This document shows, piece by piece, positions 18,521 to 28,696 of a stretch of DNA of 64,000 nucleotides. The stretch comes from Brevundimonas sp. SL130 (lineage in GTDB: Bacteria > Pseudomonadota > Alphaproteobacteria > Caulobacterales > Caulobacteraceae). The position numbers and the translations under genes were made by a program. A model generated the notes under the pieces. The model had not been told where the DNA came from, made no database searches, and saw only the letters and a list, made by a program, of their open reading frames with translations. Positions within the stretch are counted from its first letter, which is position 1. Every line of letters starts with the position of its first letter. The stretch covers positions 620,001 through 684,000 of the forward strand of contig NZ_CP113064.1 of assembly GCF_026625805.1 (NCBI RefSeq), written 5' to 3'.

Positions 18521-19438
18521 ATGCGAGCGATACGTCGTGCGGTTGCTGCCTTATGGTTGTGTTCCGTCGTTCTGATGGGGTTTACGCAAACTGTGAACGC
18601 GCAGGGGCGGCCTGTGGTCGCAGTGTATGAAATGCGCGACCAGGCAAACAGCGGCCACGCCGATGTTCTGTCTACCATGGTCCAAACGGCGATCTCGGAC
18701 ACCAACAAGTTCCGGGTAATGGAGCGAAACTTTGGTACACTCGCAAAAGAGCAAGAGAGCGGTAATCGCGGGCTCGTGACGACCAATACGCCGGGCCGTC
18801 GAGGAGGCTTCGAAGGCGCCGACTATCTTGTCTATGGCACCATCACCAATATTTCGACACGGCAAACGAATGATATTGGCGGGACCTTGGGTATGGCGTT
18901 CCTCAGGGGAACGAACGGCAACCAGGGGGCCGTTACCTGCACGCGCGTGATCGCGACGATCGCCGTCGATATTCGCATCGTCGATCAGCGCACTGGCGAG
19001 GTTCGCTATACCGATAGCCTTAACGAGGAGAGCCGCTCCGGATCGACTTGTGCAAGCGGCGAAGGAATCGACCTTTCCACTCTCTTTCGCACGGTGGCCA
19101 ACAAGATCGCCTCGGGCCTGGTCATGGAAATCTTTCCAATCCAGGTTGCAGCAGTCCAGCCAGACGGCACCATCTTGCTGAACTATGGTGAGGGCACATT
19201 GAATCCAGGCGCCACTCTGACCTTGTTCACCAAGGGCGAAAGCATCCCTGACCCGGCGACGGGCGAACTGCTCACAGACGAGGGAACCGCCATCGGCCAG
19301 GTACGAGTAACTGAGGTTACGCCGCGTTTTTCGCGCGCAGTGGCCGTCACGCCGCTTACATCGGCTCCGGAAATTGGCACCGTTGCCCGTCTTGCCGAAC
19401 CGGTCCAGACGCGTGATGGGCGCAGGGGGCGGCAATGA
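18521..19438 (+). CDS. CsgG-family exported protein
   Basis: 305 residues. The signal peptide ends near TVNA-QG (about residue 28) and has no lipobox Cys, unlike true CsgG lipoprotein. The CsgG-like core spans about 30-205 (ISDTNKFRVMERNFGTLAKE, GADYLVYGTITNIS, IDLSTLFRTVANKIASGL). A C-terminal domain (about 210-290) contains LNYGEGTLNPGATLTLF, as in flagellar FlgT-like modules. Probably periplasmic or outer-membrane associated. GC is visibly lower than neighbours. It overlaps the next, related gene by ATGA. No curli subunit genes are nearby. Confidence 0.75.
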   Translation: MRAIRRAVAALWLCSVVLMGFTQTVNAQGRPVVAVYEMRDQANSGHADVLSTMVQTAISDTNKFRVMERNFGTLAKEQESGNRGLVTTNTPGRRGGFEGADYLVYGTITNISTRQTNDIGGTLGMAFLRGTNGNQGAVTCTRVIATIAVDIRIVDQRTGEVRYTDSLNEESRSGSTCASGEGIDLSTLFRTVANKIASGLVMEIFPIQVAAVQPDGTILLNYGEGTLNPGATLTLFTKGESIPDPATGELLTDEGTAIGQVRVTEVTPRFSRAVAVTPLTSAPEIGTVARLAEPVQTRDGRRGRQ

Positions 19439-20352
19439 GCGCGGCGACCGGCGGGAACTACCAAATCGTCATAGGCGGCCTTCTGGCGGGCATTATTGTC
19501 GCAGTCGCTGCTCCGGCGATCGCCCAACAGCGAGTGGTGATCGGCGACTTCACCAGTGCGCAGTCTTGCACGACCTACATACTGACGTCCGGCTCGGTTG
19601 GGGCAGCGGCGTCGCACACGCGTGTTTACGGCGTCGGCTCAAAAACCTCGGCTGCTTTCGCCGCCACTTGGCGACAGGATCTGGTCCGGGATTGCGTCGA
19701 TAATTTTCCTGATCTGCGGACCTCGATCACCAGTGCGCTGGCGGCATCGGGCGGGGTGGAGGTGGCGCCTAGGGGAACGCGAGGGGCGATAGTTTTGAAC
19801 GGGCGGGTTTCCGACGTCGGCGTCTCCAGCGCCAGCGTAGCGATCGAGGACATTGAGCAGTCGAACGAGGACGCTGGCCTTACGGTGGAGTTCTCACTTC
19901 GAGAACCCGACGGGAGTGTGCGTTTTGGCGGTTCAATCGCCAAGCGTGTGAGCTTCGGCGATAGCTTTGCCACCGAAGGATTCTCCAGCACCTCGAACCA
20001 GAGCGACGCTTCAGTCTACAACAACTTGCAGCGCGAGCTTGCGCTGGCGGTTTCGCGCTCGGTCAATTTTGAGCTCCATCCACTCCGGATCGTCTCTGTG
20101 TCGGGGCGAAGGGCGCGGGTCAACTATGGTGCGCCGCTGCTGACTCTTGGTGCGACGGTTATTGTCGATGGCGGGGTGGAGCGCGGGCAGATACGCTGCA
20201 ATGTGGTCTCGGCCGGCAACGGCTTCGCAGACATCGAAGCGGAGGGCGGTCAGAGCCTTGAAAATATTCATCCAGGCAGCCAAGCGCAATTCGCTGAACT
20301 TGAAGATCCCGCGTCGAACGGGCGGCGACTTGAGCGGGTGAATCTTCCCTGA
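19435..20352 (+). CDS. CsgG-like exported protein, partner of the preceding gene
   Basis: 305 residues. The N-terminal hydrophobic segment IVIGGLLAGIIVAVAAPAIA is a probable signal peptide. The middle contains LRTSITSALAASGGVEVAPRG and IVLNGRVSDVG, the CsgG-type pattern of damaged-sequence subunit then strand. The C-terminal part has VNYGAPLLTLGATVIVDGG, parallel to LNYGEGTLNPGATLTLF in the upstream protein, so the two look like diverged paralogs. The 4-bp overlap implies co-translation and perhaps a hetero-oligomer (inference). Function unknown. Confidence 0.68.
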   Translation: MSAATGGNYQIVIGGLLAGIIVAVAAPAIAQQRVVIGDFTSAQSCTTYILTSGSVGAAASHTRVYGVGSKTSAAFAATWRQDLVRDCVDNFPDLRTSITSALAASGGVEVAPRGTRGAIVLNGRVSDVGVSSASVAIEDIEQSNEDAGLTVEFSLREPDGSVRFGGSIAKRVSFGDSFATEGFSSTSNQSDASVYNNLQRELALAVSRSVNFELHPLRIVSVSGRRARVNYGAPLLTLGATVIVDGGVERGQIRCNVVSAGNGFADIEAEGGQSLENIHPGSQAQFAELEDPASNGRRLERVNLP

Positions 20353-20434
20353 TCGTCGGCGCACAATGTAATGTCGCAGAAGATAGTCGTGCGTTGTTTT
20401 ACACGCGATATAGTATTTTCAACGCGACCCGACG

Positions 20435-21580
20435 TTATTCTGCGGCGACAGCGGTGGCTTCATGTAGTGCCCGCGCCGCGTCCAGTTCGGCGGCCTTCTG
20501 TTCGACCAGGTCGACGATGTGGTCGATCATGCCGTCGTTGGCCTGTTTGTGGGCGATCTTGCCGTTCAGATAGATCATGCCCGCCCCCTTGCCGCCGCCG
20601 GTGAAGCCGATGTCGGTATAGAGGGCCTCGCCCGGGCCGTTCACGACACAGCCGATGACCGACAGGCTCATCGGCGTCGAGATATGGGCCAGTTTCTCTT
20701 CCAGCAGGGTCACGGTCTCGATGACGTTGAACCCCTGACGGGCGCAGGACGGGCAGGCGATGATGTTGACGCCCCGGTGGCGCAGGCCCAGCGACTTGAG
20801 GATGTCGAAGCCGACCTTGATCTCCTCGACCGGATCGGCGGCGAGGGAGACGCGGATGGTGTCGCCGATGCCGGCCCACAGCATGGAGCCCATGCCGATG
20901 GCCGACTTGATGGTGCCGGTGCGCAGGGGGCCGGCCTCGGTCACGCCCAGGTGCAGGGGGCAGTCGATGGCCTCGGCCAGTTGCTGATAGGCGGCGACGG
21001 TCAGGAAGGGGTCGGACGCCTTCACCGAGATCTTGAACTCGTGGAAGTCGTGGTCTTGCAGGATGCGGGCGTGGTTCAGCGCGCTCTCGACCATGGCGTC
21101 GGGGCAGGGCTCGCCGTATTTCTCGAGCAGCTCCTTTTCCAGGCTGCCGGCGTTGACGCCGATCCGCATCGAACAGCCGTAATCCTTGGCGGCCTGGATC
21201 ACGTCGCGGACGCGGTCGGCGCTGCCGATATTGCCCGGATTGATGCGCAGGCAGGCGGCGCCGGCCTGGGCCGCCTCAATGCCGCGCTTGTAGTGGAAAT
21301 GGATGTCGGCGACCAAGGGAACCTTGGCCTCGCGGGCGATGGTCTTGAAGGCCTCGGTCGATTCCACATCGGGGCAGGAGACGCGCACGATGTCGGCGCC
21401 GGCTTCTTCGAGCTGGCGGATCTGGTCGATTGTCGCCGCCGCGTCGGACGTCGGCGTATTGGTCATCGACTGGACGCTGATCGGGGCGTCGCCGCCCACG
21501 AGAACGGAGCCGACGCGGATCTGGCGGCTCTTGCGGCGCTCGATATGGCGCCAGGGTCGGACGTGGGTATGGTCGCTCAT
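20435..21580 (-). CDS. ispG: 4-hydroxy-3-methylbut-2-enyl diphosphate synthase (flavodoxin)
   Basis: 381 residues. N-terminal TIM barrel with [20 protein letters not shown] and [12 protein letters not shown]. The C-terminal 4Fe-4S domain has [12 protein letters not shown] and [18 protein letters not shown], whose Cys residues and Glu are cluster ligands. It catalyses the reductive ring-opening step of the MEP isoprenoid pathway. ATG 21580 is used; a GTG three bases upstream is possible. It lies downstream of the rodZ-like gene on the same strand. Confidence 0.96.
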   Translation of the reverse strand: MSDHTHVRPWRHIERRKSRQIRVGSVLVGGDAPISVQSMTNTPTSDAAATIDQIRQLEEAGADIVRVSCPDVESTEAFKTIAREAKVPLVADIHFHYKRGIEAAQAGAACLRINPGNIGSADRVRDVIQAAKDYGCSMRIGVNAGSLEKELLEKYGEPCPDAMVESALNHARILQDHDFHEFKISVKASDPFLTVAAYQQLAEAIDCPLHLGVTEAGPLRTGTIKSAIGMGSMLWAGIGDTIRVSLAADPVEEIKVGFDILKSLGLRHRGVNIIACPSCARQGFNVIETVTLLEEKLAHISTPMSLSVIGCVVNGPGEALYTDIGFTGGGKGAGMIYLNGKIAHKQANDGMIDHIVDLVEQKAAELDAARALHEATAVAAE

Positions 21581-21643
21581 CACGCGCTCATATAGGCCGA
21601 AGACGGCGTCGGGGCCACGGCGCCGGGGCCATGGGGACGAAAA

Positions 21644-22891
21644 TCAGTTTATCGCGGCGACGTCGGGGGCCGGACCGACGGGCGCGGTCCCCTGCTGGCC
21701 CTGCCCGGGGGCCTGAACCTGGGCCGCCCGGTCAGCCTGAGCCTGAAGCTGACGGCGCGCCTGCTCGTCCGCCACCTGGCGGGCGGCGTCCTCGGCGCGG
21801 CGGTTCAGCTGCGTCAGGGGCGTCAGCACCGCAGGCAGGACGCCGCCGTGCTCCCCGTTCAGATAGACGTCGAAGGCCGCCGGATCCGACACGTCGATGA
21901 CGGCGCTGAGGCCCATGGGCGCGCGCCAGGCTTCGCCGGCCGCCATCTGGCGCGCAAACAGGGCCTGGCCGTCGGCCAGACGCACGACCATGGCGCCGGC
22001 CTTCTTGGCCTGGATCACCACCTGGGACGCGGTGGCGGGCGCGCCATAGACGGCGCCGCGAGGATTGAAGGCCTTTTGCACCGGGGCGTTGTTCGCCGCC
22101 GCCGTGGCCGCGATCACCGCCGGGTCATTGGGGTCGATCCCGGTCAGCTCGGCCTCGAGGCCCGGCGTGATATAGAGGGCCGGCGTGGTCTGGTCGGGCG
22201 GCGCGGCGCGGGGCGCGCTGAGGTCGATCAGCCCGTCCTGGCCGGGCACGGCGCCCAGGGACCAGCTTTCGGGCACAGTGGCGATATCCGACGGCTGGGG
22301 CGCCCGCATCAGATTGACCCGCTGGAAGATGTTCCAGCCGACGACGGCCACGGCCAAAACGGCGATCCCGGCGATGATGCGCGGCGAATAGCGTTTGACG
22401 TCCTCGAAGGCCACGCCGATCGGCGCCTTCAGCGGGGCGGAGGTGTCGGGGCTTTCGCGCTTGAACCGCTCGACGGCCAGTTGTTCGTCCAGGCCCAGGG
22501 CCGTCGCATAGCCGCGCACATAGCCGATGGCGAAGACGCGCGACGGCAAGGACGACCAGTCGTTCTGCTCCAGGGCGATCAGGAAACGGGTGTGAACCTT
22601 GGTCTCGGCGGCCAGGTCGGCCAGGGACTTGCCCGACTGCTCGCGCGCGCGCCGCAGGCCGTCGCCCAGAGTCGCCGACTCGGCGATGGAGGGCGTGACG
22701 TCCTTCCAGTCGGGATGAGCCTTGAACTCTTCGGGGGCGTTCCCCGCATCCAGCGCCATGACGCCTGACCCCACACTCGGAACGGCCTGAATCCGCTCCG
22801 TACTCGAAACGGACCTGTCGGTTAGCATGTCTTCGTGACCGGACGCGCCTCCCCCCGGAGTCCGTCCTGATGCGTCCTGTGGATAAACCAT
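21644..22891 (-). CDS. RodZ-like helix-turn-helix membrane protein
   Basis: 415 residues. A Gly/Ser-rich N-terminal segment precedes an Xre-type HTH (about 75-140: LGDGLRRAREQSGKSLADLA, VHTRFLIALEQNDWSSLPS, FAIGYVRGYATALGLD), the HTH_25 form found in RodZ. One transmembrane helix follows (RIIAGIAVLAVAVVGWNIF, about 178-196), then a periplasmic DUF4115-like domain (VVIQAKKAGAMVVRLADG) and a Gln/Ala-rich tail. RodZ links MreB to the membrane in rod-shape control. Neighbouring ispG is a common arrangement. The start could be an internal ATG, about residue 22 or 45. Confidence 0.8.
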   Translation of the reverse strand: MVYPQDASGRTPGGGASGHEDMLTDRSVSSTERIQAVPSVGSGVMALDAGNAPEEFKAHPDWKDVTPSIAESATLGDGLRRAREQSGKSLADLAAETKVHTRFLIALEQNDWSSLPSRVFAIGYVRGYATALGLDEQLAVERFKRESPDTSAPLKAPIGVAFEDVKRYSPRIIAGIAVLAVAVVGWNIFQRVNLMRAPQPSDIATVPESWSLGAVPGQDGLIDLSAPRAAPPDQTTPALYITPGLEAELTGIDPNDPAVIAATAAANNAPVQKAFNPRGAVYGAPATASQVVIQAKKAGAMVVRLADGQALFARQMAAGEAWRAPMGLSAVIDVSDPAAFDVYLNGEHGGVLPAVLTPLTQLNRRAEDAARQVADEQARRQLQAQADRAAQVQAPGQGQQGTAPVGPAPDVAAIN

Positions 22892-22943
22892 AATCCCTGT
22901 CCCATCAACGGCGATTCCCTGAACGGGACGCGCGCGGCGATCG

Positions 22944-25220
22944 TCAGACAGCGACGTTCAACTTTCGCGCCAGGGATTCGATCTCGTTACGGACAGAGCC
23001 GGTGGACAGGTTCAGCAGATTGTTCAGCCCACGTCGGGCGGCCGTCAGGTCGGCGGACAGGATCATCCGCTTGACCGGGCCGACGCCGCCGGCTGGGGCC
23101 GACAGGCGGGTGAAGCCCAGGGTGATCAGGGCGAAGGCCTCCAGCGGACGGCCGGCCAGCTCGCCGCAGATGGACACCGGGGTGCCGGTGTCGGCGCAGG
23201 CCTTCTGGATCGATTGCAGGGCGCGCAGGGTCGGGGGCGACAGGGGGTCGTAGCGGTCCGAGACCAGGGGATTGGTGCGGTCGGCGGCGTACATGTACTG
23301 GAACAGGTCGTTGGTGCCGATCGAGACGAAGTCGGTCAGGGGCAGAAGCGCGTCCAGATGCCACAGCAGTGACGGGCATTCGACCATGGCCCCGACGCGC
23401 AGCAGGGCGGGCAGGGCGCGGCCGCGCCGCTTGGCCCAGGCGCATTCGATATCCACCAGGTCGCGCGCGGCCCGGTATTCGTCCACCGTGGCGATCATCG
23501 GGAACATGACGCGCAGCTCGCGGCCGGCCGCCGCCGTCAGCAGGGCGCGCAGTTGCATCCGCAACAACGAAGGCCGGTCCAGGCCCAGGCGGATGGCGCG
23601 GCGGCCCAGGGCGGGGTTCTCTTCCCGCTCGGCCTCCAGATAGGGCAGGACCTTGTCGCCGCCGATATCCAGGGTGCGGAAGGTGACGGGGCGGTCGCCG
23701 GCGGCGTCCAGCACCAGTTTGTACAGGGCGGTCTGGGCGTCCAGTCGGGGCAGCTCGTCCGAGACCATGAACTGGAATTCGGTGCGGAACAGGCCGATGC
23801 CTTCGGCGCCCGTCTCGTCCAGGTTTTCCAGATCGACCGCCAGTCCGGCGTTGGTCAGGATGGTGATGCGTTGACCGTCCAGGGTGATGGCGGGGGTGTC
23901 GCGCAGTTGGGCGAACTGGGCCTGGCGCTGGTCGCGCACGGCCATCCGCGACTGGACCGCCTCGATCATGTCGGGGCGGGGGCGCAGATAGGCCTCGCCG
24001 GTCTCGCCGTCGGCGATGACGATGTCGCCTTCCGACAACCGGTCGCGCAGGCCCATCAGGCGGCCGACGCAGGGAATCTGCAGCGCGCGGGCGACGATGG
24101 CGGCGTGGCTGGCGGCCGAGCCTTCTTCCAGCAGCAGGCCCTTCAGCTTGTCGCGCGGATATTCCAGCAGATCCGCCGGACCCAGGTTGCGCGCCACCAG
24201 TATGGCGTCGTCGGGCAGCTCGCGCTCGCCCGGCTTGTCGCCCGCCAGCACCCGCAGCAGCCGGTTGGCCAGGTCTTCGAAATCGTGCAGCCGTTCGCGG
24301 ATATAGGGGTCGCGGGCCTGGGCGAAGCGGGCGCGGTGTTCGTTGCGGACGCGGTCCACCGCCGCCTCGGCGGTCAGGCCGTTGCGGACCGCCTCTTCCA
24401 GCGACCGGTTCCAGCCCCGGTCGTCGGCGAACATCCGATAGGTCTCCAGCACCTCGAACGAGGGGCCGGCCAGGCCCTGGCCCTTGTCCAGCATGGCGTC
24501 CAGGCCGGTCTTCAGCGAGGCCAGGGCCAACTTCAGCCGGGCCTCCTCCATCGCCGGGTCTTCGGCCAGCAGTTTTTCGGGCGGCAGGGGGGCTTCGTGC
24601 AGGACGACCCGACCGACGGCCAGACCGTCGCCGAACTTCTGTCCCTTCAGACGCTCTGGGCGATGCGGCGCCAGTTCGACGTCGCGCAGTTCGTCCTGGT
24701 CCAGCAGTTCGCCGGAGGACACCGTCTCGGACAGGACCATGGCGATGGTCTGGATGTCCTCGACCTCTTCCTCGTCATAGCGCCGCTCGGTGCGGTTCTG
24801 GACGACCAGGACGCCGATGGCCCGGCCGCCGCGCAGCAGCGGGGCGCCGAGGAAGGCGTGATAGGGGTCTTCGCCCGTTTCCGGCCGATAGGAGAAGGAC
24901 GGATGCGACGGGGCGTCCGACAGGCTGATCGGCTGGGCCATGCGGGCCACCTCGCCGACCAGACCCTCGCCGGGCCGCAGGCGGGTGTTGTGGACGGCGG
25001 CGGGGTTCAGACCCTCGGTGGCGAACAGCTCCAGCTCGCCCGAGGCGCGGCGCAGATAGATGGAGCAGACCTCGGCGACCATCGACCGGGCGATGATCCG
25101 CACCACCATGTTCAGACGGTCCTGCGCCGGGGTCGCGCCCGCGCCGGCCCCGCCCAGAGCCTCGCGGATCTGGCGCAGGAGGATCCGAGGTCCCCTGGTC
25201 ATCGCGCCGCCTGCCGGCAT
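22944..25220 (-). CDS. ptsP: PEP-protein phosphotransferase of the nitrogen PTS
   Basis: 758 residues. The N-terminal GAF sensor (about 25-165: VCSIYLRRASGELELFATEG, IGVLVVQNRTER) is followed by an enzyme I module. The swivelling domain has GSAASHAAIVARAL (phosphorylated His). The C-terminal PEP barrel has FRTEFQFM, ECPSLLWHLDALL, FVSIGTNDLFQYMYAADR and ICGELAGRP (active-site Cys). EI-Ntr passes phosphate from PEP to NPr for regulation rather than sugar uptake. ATG 25220 has GGGAG upstream; nearby ATGs at 25223 and 25202 are alternatives. lysC lies just upstream on the same strand. Confidence 0.94.
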   Translation of the reverse strand: MPAGGAMTRGPRILLRQIREALGGAGAGATPAQDRLNMVVRIIARSMVAEVCSIYLRRASGELELFATEGLNPAAVHNTRLRPGEGLVGEVARMAQPISLSDAPSHPSFSYRPETGEDPYHAFLGAPLLRGGRAIGVLVVQNRTERRYDEEEVEDIQTIAMVLSETVSSGELLDQDELRDVELAPHRPERLKGQKFGDGLAVGRVVLHEAPLPPEKLLAEDPAMEEARLKLALASLKTGLDAMLDKGQGLAGPSFEVLETYRMFADDRGWNRSLEEAVRNGLTAEAAVDRVRNEHRARFAQARDPYIRERLHDFEDLANRLLRVLAGDKPGERELPDDAILVARNLGPADLLEYPRDKLKGLLLEEGSAASHAAIVARALQIPCVGRLMGLRDRLSEGDIVIADGETGEAYLRPRPDMIEAVQSRMAVRDQRQAQFAQLRDTPAITLDGQRITILTNAGLAVDLENLDETGAEGIGLFRTEFQFMVSDELPRLDAQTALYKLVLDAAGDRPVTFRTLDIGGDKVLPYLEAEREENPALGRRAIRLGLDRPSLLRMQLRALLTAAAGRELRVMFPMIATVDEYRAARDLVDIECAWAKRRGRALPALLRVGAMVECPSLLWHLDALLPLTDFVSIGTNDLFQYMYAADRTNPLVSDRYDPLSPPTLRALQSIQKACADTGTPVSICGELAGRPLEAFALITLGFTRLSAPAGGVGPVKRMILSADLTAARRGLNNLLNLSTGSVRNEIESLARKLNVAV

Positions 25221-25264
25221 CATGGCTCCCGCGCTGTGGCGCCGAAGCGCCTGTTCAAATCACC

Positions 25265-26554
25265 CTATATCGCGTCCAGGCCATAAGCCGAATGCAATGC
25301 GCGCACGGCCAGTTCGGCATAGGCCGCGTCGATCAGGACGCTGATCTTGATTTCCGAGGTCGAGATGGCCTGGAACTTGACCCCCTTGTCGGCCAGGGCC
25401 TGGAACATGGTCTGGGCCACGCCGGCGTGGCTGCGCATGCCGACCCCGACGACGGACACCTTGGCGACGTCCTCGTCGACGCGGATTTCCTCGAATCCGA
25501 GCTGATCCTGGCCCGCCGTCATCAACTCGGCGGCGCGCACGGCGTCGCGGCGGCCGGTGGTGAAGGTCAGGTTGACCGTATTGGCGGTGCGGGCCTGGCT
25601 CTGGACGATCATGTCCACATTGACGTTGGCCTCGGCCAGGCGGGTGAAGACGTCGGCGGGGGCGTCCACACGGTCGGACAGGCCCAGCAGGGTGATGCGG
25701 GCTTCGTCACGGCTCATGGTCACACCGGACACGATGCGCTTTTCCAAGATCTCCTCCTCGTCGCAGATCAGGGTTCCGCCCTTGTCGGGCATTTGGCCGG
25801 ATTCGTCCGGTTCGATGAAGCTGGACAGAACCCGCACCGGCACCTGCTTGGCCATGGCGAGTTCGACCGAACGGGTTTGCAGCACCTTGGCCCCCAGGGA
25901 GGCCATTTCCAGCATCTCCTCGTAGGAGACCTTGGCCAGGCGGCGCGCGCGGCTCTCGATGCGGGGGTCGGTCGTATAGACGCCGTCCACGTCGGTGTAG
26001 ATGTCACAGGGGCAGGACAGGGCCGCCGCCACGGCGACCGCCGAGGTGTCGGAGCCGCCCCGGCCCAGGGTGGTGATCTTGCCCTCGGGCGTCACGCCCT
26101 GGAAGCCGGGGACGATGGCGATCTCGCCGGCGTCGACGGCGGCGCCCAGCTTGTCGCCGGGGATGTCGATGATGCGGGCGCGGGCGTGGGCGTCGTCGGT
26201 GATGATCGGCACCTGCCAGCCCATCCACGACCGGGCGTTCAGCCCCATGTTGCGCAGGGTGATGGCCAGAAGTCCGGCCGTCACCTGTTCGCCCGAGGCG
26301 ACCACCACGTCATATTCGTCGTCGCTGATCGGCAGGCCCGCGGCGGCCGGGCCGGCGCCGTCGGTCCAGGCGACCAGTTCATTGGTCTTGCCGGCCATGG
26401 CGGAGACCACGACGGCGATCTTCTTGCCCGAAGCAGCCTCTGCGGCGACGATTCGGGCTGCACGACGGATGCGCTCAAGGTCGCCCATCGAGGTGCCGCC
26501 GAACTTCATCACCAGTCGCGTGGTGTCGGATCGTGAAGAATCGGGCCGCGTCAT
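25265..26554 (-). CDS. lysC: Aspartate kinase
   Basis: 429 residues. Catalytic N-terminal domain: VMKFGGTSMGDLERIRRAA, VVVASGEQVTAGLLAI and LGRGGSDTSAVAVAAAL. Two C-terminal ACT domains (about 270-425) include VNVDMIVQSQAR and FQAISTSEIKISVLID, the lysine/threonine effector region. It commits aspartate to lysine, methionine, threonine and diaminopimelate synthesis. It diverges from ubiG with 55 bp between starts and precedes ptsP. Confidence 0.96.
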   Translation of the reverse strand: MTRPDSSRSDTTRLVMKFGGTSMGDLERIRRAARIVAAEAASGKKIAVVVSAMAGKTNELVAWTDGAGPAAAGLPISDDEYDVVVASGEQVTAGLLAITLRNMGLNARSWMGWQVPIITDDAHARARIIDIPGDKLGAAVDAGEIAIVPGFQGVTPEGKITTLGRGGSDTSAVAVAAALSCPCDIYTDVDGVYTTDPRIESRARRLAKVSYEEMLEMASLGAKVLQTRSVELAMAKQVPVRVLSSFIEPDESGQMPDKGGTLICDEEEILEKRIVSGVTMSRDEARITLLGLSDRVDAPADVFTRLAEANVNVDMIVQSQARTANTVNLTFTTGRRDAVRAAELMTAGQDQLGFEEIRVDEDVAKVSVVGVGMRSHAGVAQTMFQALADKGVKFQAISTSEIKISVLIDAAYAELAVRALHSAYGLDAI

Positions 26555-26609
26555 CGTGGCGTTCCGCCCCCTGCTTGCGTGAAAGGGCGCGAAGGTTCAT
26601 CCCTCGCGC

Positions 26610-27425
26610 ATGACCGCTTCTAGCGACGCCGCACCGTCTCGCCTACCCCGCGAAGGGCATGGTTTTCCGCAAAATTCGTCCGAAGGCGCATTTGGCGCAT
26701 CGATCGACCCGGCCGACGTGGCCCGCTTCTCGGCCCAGGCGGCCGAATGGTGGGATGCGCACGGGCCGTTCGCGCCCCTGCACCGGTTCAATCCGGCGCG
26801 GCTGGCCTTGATTCGCGAGCAGTTGTGCGCCCGGCTGGACCGGGATCCGAAGGCGCGGCGGCCGTTCGAGGGGCTGACGCTTCTGGACGTCGGCTGTGGC
26901 GGCGGGCTGATCGCCGAGCCGATGCGGCGGATGGGTTTCTCTGTCACCGCCATCGACGCCTCGTCCGAGAATATCGGCACGGCGCGGGCCCACGCCGATA
27001 TGGTCGGGCTGGACATCGCTTATCGCGCCGCCACGGTCGAACAGATCGAGGCCGAGGGGGCGGGGCCGTTTGACGTGGTCCTGACCATGGAGGTGATCGA
27101 ACATGTCGCCGACCCGGAAGCCTTCGTGCGCGCCTGTTCGCGCCTGGTCCGACCGGGCAGGGTGATGATGGTCGCCACCCTGAACCGCACCCTGAAGTCC
27201 CTGGCCTTGGGCAAGGTGGCGGCGGAATACATCCTGCGCTGGGTGCCCGCCGGGACGCACGACTGGCGCCAGTTCCTGAAGCCCGACGAGATCCGGGCGA
27301 TGCTGGCCGCCGAGCCGGTGACGGTCGAGGGGCCGTATGGCCTGAACTACGACCCGCTGGCCGACCGCTGGAGCCAGAGCGACGACGCGGGCATCAACTA
27401 TATGATGGTGGCCACGCGGGCCTGA
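26610..27425 (+). CDS. ubiG: Ubiquinone biosynthesis O-methyltransferase
   Basis: 271 residues. An N-terminal extension of about 30 residues precedes the UbiG core: [38 protein letters not shown] (SAM motif I), [17 protein letters not shown] and [11 protein letters not shown]. It carries out both O-methylations in ubiquinone synthesis. It is transcribed away from lysC. A palindromic repeat carrying an IS follows immediately. Confidence 0.95.
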   Translation: MTASSDAAPSRLPREGHGFPQNSSEGAFGASIDPADVARFSAQAAEWWDAHGPFAPLHRFNPARLALIREQLCARLDRDPKARRPFEGLTLLDVGCGGGLIAEPMRRMGFSVTAIDASSENIGTARAHADMVGLDIAYRAATVEQIEAEGAGPFDVVLTMEVIEHVADPEAFVRACSRLVRPGRVMMVATLNRTLKSLALGKVAAEYILRWVPAGTHDWRQFLKPDEIRAMLAAEPVTVEGPYGLNYDPLADRWSQSDDAGINYMMVATRA

Positions 27426-27564
27426 AAATCTCCCTCCCCTTCATGGGGAGGGGCGGCGCACCCCGGACTTGATCCGGGGGCAGCCGGGGTGGGGCGGTCT
27501 GGACCTCGCTCGCGCCCTTTCGGGCCCCACCCTGATCGCTGCGCGATCGTCCCTCCCCATGAAG

Positions 27565-28696
27565 CGGACCATTGCGTTACGGTCCCGCTTTTGGCTTGGC
27601 GCGATAAGGCAGCGCTCATGCTGGTGAGATTGGGTTGTTTCGGGTCGGGTCGGCGGGTTTTGGACGGATTCCGGGCTTGGTCAGGCGGGTTGCAGGGCGG
27701 CCCAGCGGCGCAGATTAAAGGCCATGGCGACCATCAGCATCTGGCCGGACGCCTTGGTCAGACCGATGTAGCGGATGCCGGTCAGGCCCATGCGGCGCTT
27801 CCAGGTGGCGAAGGTGGTCTCCACGGCGGCGCGCCGGCGAGCGATCAGGCGGTTGAGCCGGGCCAGACGGGGCGGCAGTGTCGGGTGATGTTTGTTGGGC
27901 CGTCGCATCAGGCGCGGCTTGATGCCCTGAGCCTTGAGCGCGGCCTGCCGAGCATGGGTGTGATAGGCCGCATCGCCCAGCACGGCCCTCTCATCGCCCC
28001 GGACCAGAGCGTCGGCGGGAGTGGTGTCGTTGACGTTGGCCGGAGTGGTCAGGATCGACCGGATCAGGCCCGAGCCCTGATCGACGCCGACGTGGGCCTT
28101 GTAGCCGTGGGTCGAACCCGGCTTGCCAGAGCGGCGGGCGTAGGCGGCGTCGGGATCGACCCTGGCCTCGCCGGGGCCGCGCCGTCCTGCGGCCTGCGTC
28201 TCGATCAGGGTGGCGTCCAGCATCGTGCCCTGCTTGAGGACCACGCCCGCACCCTCCAACTGACCATCCAGCTCTGCGAACAGACGCTCCAGCAGCCGAT
28301 CCCGCACCAGCCGGTTACGGAACCGGCACAGGGTCGTGTGGTCGGGAACCTCGTCCTCCAGGCTCAGCCCGACGAACCGCCCGAACGCCAGGCTGTCGCC
28401 CAGCCGGAACTCCAGCTCGGCGTCCGACAGCCCATACCAGGCCTGAAGAAGCAGGGCCTTGAACAACAGCAGAGGCCGATAGCCGGGTCGGCCCGGCCCC
28501 TCCTCGCGAAGCCCCGCCAGCGTTCGCTCGAACCCGGTCCAATCGACCAGAGCCGACACCCGCTCCAGGGCCGCGCTGCCACTACGCCGCGCCAGCGCAA
28601 CCTCGCCAAATCCCAACTGGCCCGTCCGCTTCACCGACATCGTAATCCCTCCGTCAGGGACAGGGAATCACGATCCGCGAATAATGCAACGGTCCC
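27565..28696 (-). mobile_element. IS5-family insertion sequence, intact
   Basis: About 1.13 kb with one transposase gene. The ends carry imperfect terminal inverted repeats: GGACCATTGCGTTA (27566-27579) and, on the other strand, GGACCGTTGCATTA (28695-28682). TGAAG flanks both sides (27560-27564 and 28697-28701), a probable 5-bp target duplication, although part of it could be read as IS sequence. It lies between ubiG and the OPT transporter and disrupts no gene. Confidence 0.85.
27681..28640 (-). CDS. IS5-family DDE transposase
   Basis: 319 residues, uninterrupted. An N-terminal DUF772-type domain (PGYRPLLLFKALLLQAWYG, LSLEDEVPDHTTLCRFRNRL) precedes the DDE nuclease core: MLDATLIETQ (D), AVLGDAAYHT (D) and RAAVETTFATWKRRMG (E). 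YKAHVGVDQGSGLIRSI is the usual intervening strand. It cuts and joins the element ends. All catalytic residues are present, so the copy is plausibly active. Confidence 0.95.
   Translation of the reverse strand: MSVKRTGQLGFGEVALARRSGSAALERVSALVDWTGFERTLAGLREEGPGRPGYRPLLLFKALLLQAWYGLSDAELEFRLGDSLAFGRFVGLSLEDEVPDHTTLCRFRNRLVRDRLLERLFAELDGQLEGAGVVLKQGTMLDATLIETQAAGRRGPGEARVDPDAAYARRSGKPGSTHGYKAHVGVDQGSGLIRSILTTPANVNDTTPADALVRGDERAVLGDAAYHTHARQAALKAQGIKPRLMRRPNKHHPTLPPRLARLNRLIARRRAAVETTFATWKRRMGLTGIRYIGLTKASGQMLMVAMAFNLRRWAALQPA

Noticed and set aside
18412..18630. Short frame before the CsgG-like gene
   Set aside because: Overlaps the start and signal peptide of the clear CsgG-like gene and has no ribosome-binding site or motif.
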